Source: an uncultured Flavobacteriaceae bacterium (GTDB lineage: Bacteria > Bacteroidota > Bacteroidia > Flavobacteriales > Flavobacteriaceae). Taken from it: a stretch of DNA of 55,720 bases. Below the pieces are notes generated by a model. It saw only the letters and a list, made by a program, of their open reading frames with translations. It was not told the DNA's origin and searched no databases. Shown here piece after piece: positions 1 through 8,160 of the stretch (position 1 is its first letter; every line of letters begins with the position of its first letter). Where the stretch lies: the NCBI GenBank assembly GCA_947486785.1, contig CANKUU010000022.1, forward strand, positions 1 to 55,720, given 5' to 3'. Made by a program: the position numbers and the translations under genes.

Positions 1-58
1 CCTTCAATCAAATTTGAAACAACAAATACCACGCAGTTAACTCTTTTTTACTAAATTC

Positions 59-77
59 CTTATGTCGAACTCAGGTT
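59..77 (+). repeat. Inverted repeat, left copy
   Basis: The motif CTTATGTCGAACTCAGGTT occurs here. Its reverse complement, with one mismatch, occurs at 55621-55639. The two copies are about 55.5 kb apart and lie outside both polysaccharide loci. They could be ends of a small dispersed intergenic repeat or IS remnants. The identity is not recognised. Confidence 0.5.
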
Positions 78-290
78 TGAACTATCTTTTTCATAAATAT
101 AGAAAAGGTTACAATAATATATGTTAATATGACGTAAGAATATTTTAGATAAACATGAAATATTTAAAGAAATCATCCAGAAGGTCTGAATACTACTAAA
201 ATTTAAAACTTTCTACGTACCGCTGTGCACAACGAATTGCACGCCAAAGAGGCTGATTTAGGATGATATCATAAGAATACATGGAAAATG

Positions 291-324
291 AAAACCCTAC
301 TAATTAATAAATTAGTAGGGTTTT
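291..324. terminator. Bidirectional hairpin terminator
   Basis: A perfect 15-bp stem (291-305 against 310-324) encloses a 4-base AATA loop. The stem starts with AAAACCCTAC and ends with a run of T, so it has A- and T-tracts on both sides and could terminate transcription in either direction. It lies about 180 bases past the stop codon of the minus-strand GntR gene and would also serve any plus-strand gene ending before the window. Confidence 0.75.
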
Positions 325-503
325 ATACTACTAAAAAATGTTTCGTCGGGAAGACAGAACTAACCACCATTCCGTATGTTATTTAATTTCAAAATGTTAA
401 GTATACTCTTTCAAAAAAGGTGACCAAACTTCAATTTGCAATGTTTCAAAATTAAATGTAATACAATTAATACTAATTGCTATTTTTCTTCAAGTTCAGT
501 TGA

Positions 504-1520
504 TCATAATGAACCACGTAATATAAGTGTGGTCGGATTATATTTGTGAGTCCTTTTATCTTTCAAAATCATTTTGGCAGCCTCTGCCCCCATTCTCTTA
601 AAATCGGTACTTATTACCGTAATACCACCTTCTAGAATTTCCTTTGTAGTAGTTTCGTTGTAGCTAATCAGTCCAATATCATGACCCAATTCCAACTGTG
701 AGTTACGGGTCATTTTAACAACTTCTACCATATCCCTATCATAAGCATCTATGGTAATGTATAAATTACCCCGTTCAAAATGATCGGGTATAAAATCATC
801 GTAGACAGAATTTTTCCACATAAATTCGTTGCAAAATTTGTCAAAACCCTTCTTTACAAACTCCCCGTGAGGCGCACTCTTATGATTGATCATTATAAGT
901 TTCTTATACTTTTCAACAAGGGAAATATTATCCTTTAAGGCTTTATAAACATCATTTTCAAAGTCTTGAAACACCATACCGCTATCTTTAGAAATTTCTG
1001 ATTCATACTTATCGATGATAATAAGTTTTTCCGGAGGGATCTTTTTTAGTACTTCATTCAGATGGGAAGTCTCTTTTATGAAAGTAGTGATAACAAAATG
1101 AGTATAATACTTGAGATTCTGTAGAATCAGTGATTCAAAAAGCTCCACATTCTGATGGTGAAAATAGGTACTCACTTTTGCCCTATCGCCTAATTCAAAA
1201 ATCAAGGAATTAAACAAATCTTCCTTAAATGCAGTAAACTTATCGAGCATGAAAAAAACTCGGAAATCGGTATCCGGAGAAACATCATGTACGAAGTAAC
1301 CTATCTTATCTATAGCCTTAACAACGCCTCTTTCACTTAAATAGTTAAGGGCCTTAAAAACAGTTTCTCGGCTAAAATTAAATTTATCCGCCAACTTATT
1401 CACAGAAGGTAATTTCTGACCAAGAATTAACTCACCATTTTCTATTTGTGTGATTATTCCTTCTACTAATTGAAGGTATTTTGGCTTTTCAGAATTCATT
1501 TCCAAGTTCAATTTCAACAT
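504..1520 (-). CDS. GntR-family regulator with sugar-binding-like sensor domain
   Basis: A transcriptional regulator of 338 residues. Residues about 8-75 form a GntR winged helix-turn-helix, with the typical run PKYLQLVEGI, then GQKLPSVNKLADKF and SRETVFKALNYL. The rest looks like a periplasmic-binding-protein/LacI-type ligand sensor, ending with the family-like phrase on GLISYNETTTKEILEGGITVI. This architecture is common for regulators next to SusC/SusD pairs in Bacteroidota. The gene is divergent from susC of PUL 1, with 284 bases between the two starts, so it most likely controls that operon. The ligand is unknown. A second in-frame ATG lies 7 codons downstream and cannot be excluded as the start. 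Confidence 0.88.
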   Translation of the reverse strand: MLKLNLEMNSEKPKYLQLVEGIITQIENGELILGQKLPSVNKLADKFNFSRETVFKALNYLSERGVVKAIDKIGYFVHDVSPDTDFRVFFMLDKFTAFKEDLFNSLIFELGDRAKVSTYFHHQNVELFESLILQNLKYYTHFVITTFIKETSHLNEVLKKIPPEKLIIIDKYESEISKDSGMVFQDFENDVYKALKDNISLVEKYKKLIMINHKSAPHGEFVKKGFDKFCNEFMWKNSVYDDFIPDHFERGNLYITIDAYDRDMVEVVKMTRNSQLELGHDIGLISYNETTTKEILEGGITVISTDFKRMGAEAAKMILKDKRTHKYNPTTLILRGSL

Positions 1521-1710
1521 TCAATACAATTTGCAAACGACTATAAAGATACTAAAAAGCGTTTCATACATCAGAAATTGGTTTCAAGTGTAGCTAAATT
1601 CATAAGTATATAGTGTCCAACTTTAATTGATAGTAAATCAATAGTATTTCATCTTTCAATCAAGAATATAGCTAGTCAAAGGGTAAATTATAAAAAATTT
1701 ACAAAAAAGA

Positions 1711-1766
1711 TTTGCAGGTGAAGACAAAATAACATTTATTTGTATAACAACTAGACCAGACTAGAC
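1711..1766 (+). promoter_or_regulatory. Candidate promoter and operator of PUL 1
   Basis: A Bacteroidota-like promoter can be read upstream of susC. A -33 TTTG lies at 1711-1714 and a -7 element TTTATTTG at 1735-1742 (7 of 8 matches to TAnnTTTG), 20 bases apart. Directly after the -7 element is a direct repeat of ACTAGAC at 1750-1756 and 1760-1766, spaced exactly one helical turn (10 bases). Within it CTAG-ACCAGA-CTAG is also palindromic at its ends. A repressor bound there would cover the transcription start, so it is the best candidate GntR site. This is inference from pattern and position only. Confidence 0.45.
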
Positions 1767-1804
1767 TAATTCAACAAGCCTCTAAACTCTAAATAATAAA
1801 TACG

Positions 1805-4800
1805 ATGAAAAGAACACTTTCAACTTCGTTTGCCTTTTTTTTTGGGCTTGTTTGTAGTTACGCGCAGCTAATTATAACCGGAACTGTAACCGATGAGACA
1901 GGCCAACCTATCCCTGGAGTAAACATCGTGGAAAAAGGAACAACCAACGGAGTAATTGCAGATTTTGATGGGAATTATACCATCCAAGTGCGATCAAATG
2001 CAACAATTGCCTTTAGCTCTCTAGGTTTTAAACCAGAAGAAGTAGTTGTTGATAGTCAGGAAACCATAGATATCATTTTAGCTCAGCAAACTTCAGAACT
2101 TGACGAGGTGGTCGTAGTCGGATACGGAACGGTTAAAAAATCGGATCTTACTGGATCCATCGCATCTGTTTCCGGGAATGATTTGAACCAACGTACAATT
2201 AGTTCTCTAGACCAGGGACTAAAAGGAATTTCTTCTGGGGTTCAGGTAATTTCTTCATCCGGTGAACCAGGAGCTGCGGCCAATTTACGTATTCGCGGTG
2301 GATCTTCTATAAATGCGAGCAACGAGCCATTATACGTTCTTGACGGCTTTCCCATCGCCAATTCTGGGATTTCCACAAACCTGACGAATACGGACAATTC
2401 ATCACCCAGTTTAAATCCTTTGGCAACATTAAATCCGAACGATATAGCGTCCATCGAGGTTTTAAAAGACGCCTCTGCAACTGCGATTTATGGTTCTCGG
2501 GGCGCTAACGGTGTAGTTATCATCACAACAAAAAGAGGAAGGTCTGGTAAACCAGAGGTCACCTATTCCGGTTACTCTGGAATTCAAACGGTCATCAAAA
2601 AATTGGATGTGTTGAATGCATCTGAATTCGTAGCGTTGGCCAATCGTGGTAATGTATTTTCAAGTACATATAACAATACTGTCGATCCCACGTCCATAGA
2701 TCCAATATATCAGACTCGTAACGAAAACGGACAAACCATCTATATCGTTAAAAACGGAAACGAGGTAACTGGTACGGACTGGCAAAATGAAATATTTAGG
2801 TCTGCAATTATCCATGACCATCAAATCGGAATACGCGGTGGCACAGAAAACAGTACCTACCTAACCTCGGTCAATTATTTTGATCAAGATGGAGTTGTCA
2901 TTAACTCCGGGTTTAAACGCCTATCGCTCCGATTGAATGCTGACATACAGATTTCTCCAAAAATAAAAGTAGGTAACAGTCTAACCGTCACACGTTCTGA
3001 AAACAATGCTGTGTTCGCTACGACTAACAACGCATCATCGAGCGTGGTCGGAGCAGCTTTAAATATGCCGCCAATTGTACCGGTATTCGATAAAGATGGA
3101 GAGTTTGCTTTTATGGAAGACTACTCCGTTTTTGGAAGCACTACCAATAATCCGGTTGCATTGGCTACTGAACCAAGAAATGATTTATTCTCTAATCGTG
3201 CTCTTTGGTCAATATTCGGTGAATATGAAATGTTACCTGGTCTGGTCTACAAAGCAAATTTTGGTATGGATTATACAGATTCGCGTAGGGAATTGTATCA
3301 GCCACAGTCTTATTTTAGTGGCCGAAGGTTGCTTGGTGAAGGTGGAATTGGTAACCTATTTTCCCGATCTTGGTTGCATGAGAGCACCTTGAATTACACC
3401 AATACGTTCAACGAAAAACACAACCTGAATCTCTTAACAGGTTTTACGACCCAAAATTTCTTTTCCCGATCTTCTAGAATCGTAAAGACCAATTTTGATA
3501 GTGATGACCTTCAAAATTACGCAGTCCAAAACGGTCAGGATTTCAATCTGGACAGAACAGGTTCAGCTCAAGGAGAGTCTAGACTTGATTCTTACTTAGG
3601 CCGTATCAATTACGATTTCGACAAACGCTATTTTATTACGATTACTGGTAGGGTTGATGGCTCCACAAGATTTGGTGCGGACAATAAATATGGATTTTTT
3701 CCCTCTGCAGCATTAGCATGGCGGGTGTCAGAAGAAAGTTTCCTTCAAGATAATGAATCCCTGAGTAATCTCAAAATAAGAGGTAGCTTCGGGGTAACGG
3801 GAAATCAGGCAATAGGAGATTATAATTCTTTGGTACGTATCAGTACTATAAACACAACTTTAGGAACAGGTGGAGCGGTCGGATTTTTTCCCAGCACGCC
3901 CGGCAATCCTGATTTAAAATGGGAGACTACCACACAATGGAATGTGGGCACGGATATCGAACTCTTTAAAAAGCTTAATATGACTTTTGATTATTACGTC
4001 AAAACGACCGATGATTTGATATTTAACGCTACTTTACCGTCCAGTTCGGGCTTTACAAGTGTGGTTAAGAATGCCGGCTCAATTGAAAACCGAGGTTGGG
4101 AATTTAGTATTGACGCGCCGGTCGTACTAAAAGAAGACTTTTCTTGGCGTTTATCAGCCAATATTTCGGCGAACAGGAACGAAGTTTTAGATTTAGGAGA
4201 GAGCGATGAAATCTTGGTTAACAATGCCTTGATTAGTGAGGGACAACCATTAGGCTCATTTTATACTTATATTTTCGATGGTATATTTCAATCCCAAGAG
4301 CAGATAGACAATACTCCTTATGCCGCAAACTATAATGAGACGGCCGGTAATCGACCTTTGGTTCCAGGTCATGTTATATTAAGGGATTTGAACGGGGATG
4401 GCGAAATAACCCCAGAAGACAAAACCTTTGTCGGAGACCCGAACCCTGATTATATTTTCGGACTCACCAGCAAACTATTTTACAAAAATATAAATCTAGA
4501 TATCATAGTCACGGGCGTACAGGGTATCGACATCTTTAATGAAACATATAGGACCGATTTTAACGGAAACCTGAACGGCGGTTCCTACATTTTAAATTCG
4601 TGGACTCCCCAAAACAATAATAACACCTTTCCAGCGGCAACCTTCACATTCACAGGGGAGACCCGTGGCCCTTCAACCCTGAGGTCCTCTGATTTTCCGA
4701 CCAATCGAAGTGTCGAAGATGGGTCTTTCGTAAGACTTGATAATGTAAAGTTAGGGTACACCTTTAACAACTCATTAATCGAGGGAATTCAAAGCCTGAA

Positions 4801-4963
4801 CATTTACGTTAGTGGAAATAACTTATTGACGATTACTAATTATAGAGGTTTTGATCCAGATGTGAATTCTAGGGCTGGCCAAGGTAATGCAAATCTCGGA
4901 CGAGATGAAGCTACATACCCCCGGGCTAAAACCATTCTTCTTGGCCTTAACGTAACATTTTAA
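1805..4963 (+). CDS. SusC-like TonB-dependent outer-membrane receptor (PUL 1)
   Basis: A 1052-residue outer-membrane glycan importer of the SusC/RagA family. It has a signal peptide (MKRTLSTSFAFFFGLVCSYAQ), a carboxypeptidase-regulatory-like beta domain (about 24-100; GTVTDETGQPIPGVNIVEKG), the SusC signature LDEVVVVGYG, a plug domain (RIRGGSSINASNEPLYVLDG, then DASATAIYGSRGANGVVIITT), and a long beta-barrel ending in ILLGLNVTF. The length is normal for the family. Its SusD partner starts 10 bases after the stop. SusC/SusD pairs bind and import oligosaccharides at the cell surface using TonB-ExbBD energy. The substrate is not evident from the sequence. Confidence 0.95.
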   Translation: MKRTLSTSFAFFFGLVCSYAQLIITGTVTDETGQPIPGVNIVEKGTTNGVIADFDGNYTIQVRSNATIAFSSLGFKPEEVVVDSQETIDIILAQQTSELDEVVVVGYGTVKKSDLTGSIASVSGNDLNQRTISSLDQGLKGISSGVQVISSSGEPGAAANLRIRGGSSINASNEPLYVLDGFPIANSGISTNLTNTDNSSPSLNPLATLNPNDIASIEVLKDASATAIYGSRGANGVVIITTKRGRSGKPEVTYSGYSGIQTVIKKLDVLNASEFVALANRGNVFSSTYNNTVDPTSIDPIYQTRNENGQTIYIVKNGNEVTGTDWQNEIFRSAIIHDHQIGIRGGTENSTYLTSVNYFDQDGVVINSGFKRLSLRLNADIQISPKIKVGNSLTVTRSENNAVFATTNNASSSVVGAALNMPPIVPVFDKDGEFAFMEDYSVFGSTTNNPVALATEPRNDLFSNRALWSIFGEYEMLPGLVYKANFGMDYTDSRRELYQPQSYFSGRRLLGEGGIGNLFSRSWLHESTLNYTNTFNEKHNLNLLTGFTTQNFFSRSSRIVKTNFDSDDLQNYAVQNGQDFNLDRTGSAQGESRLDSYLGRINYDFDKRYFITITGRVDGSTRFGADNKYGFFPSAALAWRVSEESFLQDNESLSNLKIRGSFGVTGNQAIGDYNSLVRISTINTTLGTGGAVGFFPSTPGNPDLKWETTTQWNVGTDIELFKKLNMTFDYYVKTTDDLIFNATLPSSSGFTSVVKNAGSIENRGWEFSIDAPVVLKEDFSWRLSANISANRNEVLDLGESDEILVNNALISEGQPLGSFYTYIFDGIFQSQEQIDNTPYAANYNETAGNRPLVPGHVILRDLNGDGEITPEDKTFVGDPNPDYIFGLTSKLFYKNINLDIIVTGVQGIDIFNETYRTDFNGNLNGGSYILNSWTPQNNNNTFPAATFTFTGETRGPSTLRSSDFPTNRSVEDGSFVRLDNVKLGYTFNNSLIEGIQSLNIYVSGNNLLTITNYRGFDPDVNSRAGQGNANLGRDEATYPRAKTILLGLNVTF

Positions 4964-4973
4964 AATAAAAACT

Positions 4974-6383
4974 ATGAAAACCAAGTATTTCTTTACTTTG
5001 CTTTTATCTCTGGGAATGATTTTATCCTGTTCCGATTTGGAAGAAGATCCAAAAACTTTCTTTCAGGACGCCGAATTTATGCAAACCGAGGCTGATGCTA
5101 TCGGAGCCCTAACCGGAGCTTACTCCATACTCCGTTCCACAGGTTATTATGGCCTTGATCAATATTATGTCTCCGACATGCTTTCAGATCAAACCGTTAC
5201 CAATTTCGGTGATTCAAGCTTGGATGACTTCGTTTTTAACTCTGAGAACGGGCGGATAAAATCCGTTTGGGATGCTCTTTATATCGGTGTCAATAGGGCA
5301 AACTATATCATTGAACGTACCCCTGGTATTCAGGGAAAACAAGAGCTGATTGATATGGTCGTAGCTGAAGGTAAATTTCTTAGAGCCCTACACTACTTTA
5401 ATCTTGTTAAGATGTGGGGCGATGTACCTTTAAGAACGACAGTACTAACCTCAATAGCGGATGCCAATCAGGAAAAAGCCAGTAGAGAAGATATTTACGC
5501 ACAAATCATAAATGATTTGAACGATGCAAAAAGCACCTTACCTGATGAACCAACAGATTCTCAAGGTGCCAGGGCAACAAGTTGGGCCGCAAAATCATTG
5601 TTGGCAAAAGTATATCTATATGCCGAACAATACGAAATGGCTACCCAAGAGGCGCTAGATGTAATTGAAAATGGACCCTTCGAACTTTTTGGTTCTTATG
5701 AAGATATCTGGTTGGTGACCAATGAAAATATGACCGAACATATATATCAAGTACAGACCAACGAAGATAACGGTAGCGGCCTGAAAACATGGTTTGCGCC
5801 TAGAGGCACCGATTTTCCAGGAAATCCCCGTGGATGGTTTCATCTAGGAATGTCTTCAGAATTTTTTAACTCATTTGAAGAAGGGGATACCCGAAAAAGC
5901 CTTTTGGATACCACTTATATAAATACGAGTGGGGAGGTAGTCAATACCAATCAACCTTTTAGTTTGAAATATATTGCAGTAGGCGAACCTGCGGTTTCCG
6001 ACAGTCAACATAATGTCAATTATCCCGTCCTGAGGTTTGCTGATGTTTTACTTATCCACGCCGAGGCTAGTGCTAGAGCCAATGACGCGCCTAATGCCGC
6101 ATCCTATGAATCAATAAACAGAGTCAGAGAACGAGCTTTTGGAAACAGTAATAATAATCTAAGCGAAGGATTAGAACTGGAAGATTTCATTAATGCCGTA
6201 ATCGCAGAAAGGAATTTCGAATTTTTCGCGGAAGGTGATCGATACTGGGATTTGACACGTACCGGCAGATTTTTAAATGCCTTTCCAGGTTTTCCAGTTG
6301 AGCAAAAGCATAGATACCTGCCCATACCTGAATCGGAGATTATCAGTTCTGGAGGTGTAGTCTCCCAAAATGAAGGTTGGTAG
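4974..6383 (+). CDS. SusD/RagB-family glycan-binding lipoprotein (PUL 1)
   Basis: A 469-residue surface lipoprotein that caps the SusC barrel and binds glycan. The N-terminus has a lipobox (MILSCSD; lipidated Cys near residue 19) followed by the acidic LEEDPKTFF typical of exported Bacteroidota lipoproteins. SusD family landmarks follow: TPR-like helices (ADAIGALTGAYSILR, GKFLRALHYFNLVKMWGDVPL), YPVLRFADVLLIHAEA, and the C-terminal ERNFEFFAEGDRYWDLTRTG with the closing PIPESEI. It follows susC by 10 bases and is surely co-transcribed. The next gene is 139 bases away, which could allow an internal promoter. Confidence 0.95.
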   Translation: MKTKYFFTLLLSLGMILSCSDLEEDPKTFFQDAEFMQTEADAIGALTGAYSILRSTGYYGLDQYYVSDMLSDQTVTNFGDSSLDDFVFNSENGRIKSVWDALYIGVNRANYIIERTPGIQGKQELIDMVVAEGKFLRALHYFNLVKMWGDVPLRTTVLTSIADANQEKASREDIYAQIINDLNDAKSTLPDEPTDSQGARATSWAAKSLLAKVYLYAEQYEMATQEALDVIENGPFELFGSYEDIWLVTNENMTEHIYQVQTNEDNGSGLKTWFAPRGTDFPGNPRGWFHLGMSSEFFNSFEEGDTRKSLLDTTYINTSGEVVNTNQPFSLKYIAVGEPAVSDSQHNVNYPVLRFADVLLIHAEASARANDAPNAASYESINRVRERAFGNSNNNLSEGLELEDFINAVIAERNFEFFAEGDRYWDLTRTGRFLNAFPGFPVEQKHRYLPIPESEIISSGGVVSQNEGW

Positions 6384-6522
6384 AAAGGATATTAGGACTG
6401 TTCCATTAGAAAGTTGAGTTGAGTTAGTTTACGATAGGGGGCGGTTTAAGTATTGTCCTTTATTCTATATTTCGGATTGCGTAAATTTCAAACAGAAACA
6501 TAACCTTAAAATCAATGATATT

Positions 6523-8160
6523 ATGGATACTATAGATTATGCGGTTATACTTCTTTTTACGATTCTCATAGTCATTGCCGGGATGTCTTTCAGTAAACGA
6601 GGGTCTAACATGAAAAGCTACTTTGCTGCTGGTGGTGCCGTACCATGGCCTATTAATGGGCTATCGCTCTACATGAGCTTTTTTTCTGCAGGCACGTTCG
6701 TCGTTTGGGGTTCGATTGCCTACCAGTTGGGTTGGGTCGCAATTACAATACAGTTCTGCATGTGCGTAGCGGGTTTTATAGTTGCATATGTAATCGCACC
6801 GAAATGGCGAAAGGCCAATGTGCTGACCGCAGCCGAGTTCGTTAGGAGAAGGCTGGGTTCAAACACACAAAAACTGTATACCTACTTTATTTTGATACTA
6901 TCATTGGCCTACACAGGCGCATTTTTATATCCCGTAGCAAAAATAGTTGAAGTCTCTACGGGTTGGCCGATCAATGCTTGTATCATTGGTCTAGGCCTTC
7001 TGATATTATTGTATACCGTAACGGGAGGGCTCTGGGCCGTAATCGTCACCGATGTCTTACAGTTTGTTATATTGACTGCAGTAGTTACTATAGTAGTCAT
7101 TCTTTCTCTAAATACGGTCGGTGGGATCCAAGGTTTTATTTCAAGTACATCTGATTCGTTCTGGAATTGGACCGGGGGTGAATACAGCTGGTGGTTCATG
7201 ATTGCATTTTCAATTTACAATATCATTTTTATTGGAGGCAATTGGGCATACGTCCAACGTTACACTAGTGTAAAAACGACAAGTGATGCAAAAAAAGTGG
7301 GATTGACCTTTGGATGGCTTTATTTGATCAGTCCATTGATATGGATGCTACCACCGATGATTTACAGGATTATCAATCCGGATCTATCAGGTTTGGAAAT
7401 GGAAGAAGCTTACATGCTTATCTGCAAAAAAGTACTCCCGGTAGGAATGTTGGGCTTGATGCTGGGTGGGATGGTCTTTGCTACGGCTAGTTCCGTGAAT
7501 ACCACCTTGAATTTGGCTGCATCGATTATAACCAATGACCTATTCAAGGTATTTAAACCAAATGCCCCAGATAAGCAGACCATGTTGGTTGCTCGCTTAT
7601 CAACGTTGCTTTTTGGTTTGGGAACTATCGGCGTAGCCCTCTTGGTTCCTTCAATGGGTGGTATCGTAAACGTTGTTCTCAGTATCGGTGCCGTAACAGG
7701 ATGTTCCTTGTACGGGCCACCGATTTGGGCCTTGTTCTCTAAAAAAATAGGTGGTAAGGCTATATTGGTCATAACAGTTTTAAGTTTAGCACTAAATATC
7801 GCCGTTAAATTTCTGAATCCGCTTGGTAGAGCAGATGAAATGTTGTTAGGTACGCTGTTACCCCTTATCTTACTTGCTGCTTACGAAGTTTTCTTGAATT
7901 TCAAAAAAGTGAAGACAGGTCAAGAATATCGTAACTACCAAAAAGAGTTATCTACAGATACTGACGACGAGGATGATGAAACGGATCAGAATACCTTTGG
8001 TTTGAAGGTATTATCTAATACCCTTTTCGCTGTTGGCGTTTTAATAGTTATTCTTGGTTTTGTATCAATGAACCATGTATTGTTGATCGTCTCGGTTGGT
8101 ATAATCATTCTTCTGGTGGCCTTAGGAATCCACCCTACCTTAAAAATTAAAATATCATGA
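6523..8160 (+). CDS. Sodium:solute symporter (SSS family)
   Basis: An inner-membrane transporter of 545 residues with about 13-14 hydrophobic segments, from DYAVILLFTILIVIAGMSF at the N-terminus to a last pair around LFAVGVLIVILGFVSM. SSS-family features include the early FAAGGAVPWPINGLSLYMSFFSAGTF stretch and the TVTGGLWAVIVTDVLQFVIL segment. An acidic hydrophilic loop (TDTDDEDDETDQ, near residue 485) precedes the last helices. The next gene begins inside its stop codon (ATGA overlap, 8157-8160), which implies translational coupling. It probably imports the mono- or disaccharide or sugar acid that the following FAD enzyme uses. The actual solute is unknown. Confidence 0.9.
   Translation: MDTIDYAVILLFTILIVIAGMSFSKRGSNMKSYFAAGGAVPWPINGLSLYMSFFSAGTFVVWGSIAYQLGWVAITIQFCMCVAGFIVAYVIAPKWRKANVLTAAEFVRRRLGSNTQKLYTYFILILSLAYTGAFLYPVAKIVEVSTGWPINACIIGLGLLILLYTVTGGLWAVIVTDVLQFVILTAVVTIVVILSLNTVGGIQGFISSTSDSFWNWTGGEYSWWFMIAFSIYNIIFIGGNWAYVQRYTSVKTTSDAKKVGLTFGWLYLISPLIWMLPPMIYRIINPDLSGLEMEEAYMLICKKVLPVGMLGLMLGGMVFATASSVNTTLNLAASIITNDLFKVFKPNAPDKQTMLVARLSTLLFGLGTIGVALLVPSMGGIVNVVLSIGAVTGCSLYGPPIWALFSKKIGGKAILVITVLSLALNIAVKFLNPLGRADEMLLGTLLPLILLAAYEVFLNFKKVKTGQEYRNYQKELSTDTDDEDDETDQNTFGLKVLSNTLFAVGVLIVILGFVSMNHVLLIVSVGIIILLVALGIHPTLKIKIS

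Larger units (their letters stand above)
1..503. other. Non-coding stretch before the GntR gene
   Basis: No convincing gene is seen on either strand. The stretch holds one copy of an inverted repeat (59-77) that recurs at the other end of the window and one strong hairpin terminator (291-324). The remaining sequence is AT-rich with frequent stops in all frames. Confidence 0.6.

Noticed and set aside
2242-2454. Antisense open frames inside susC and many other genes
   Set aside because: They overlap genes with clear family motifs on the other strand and have no independent support.
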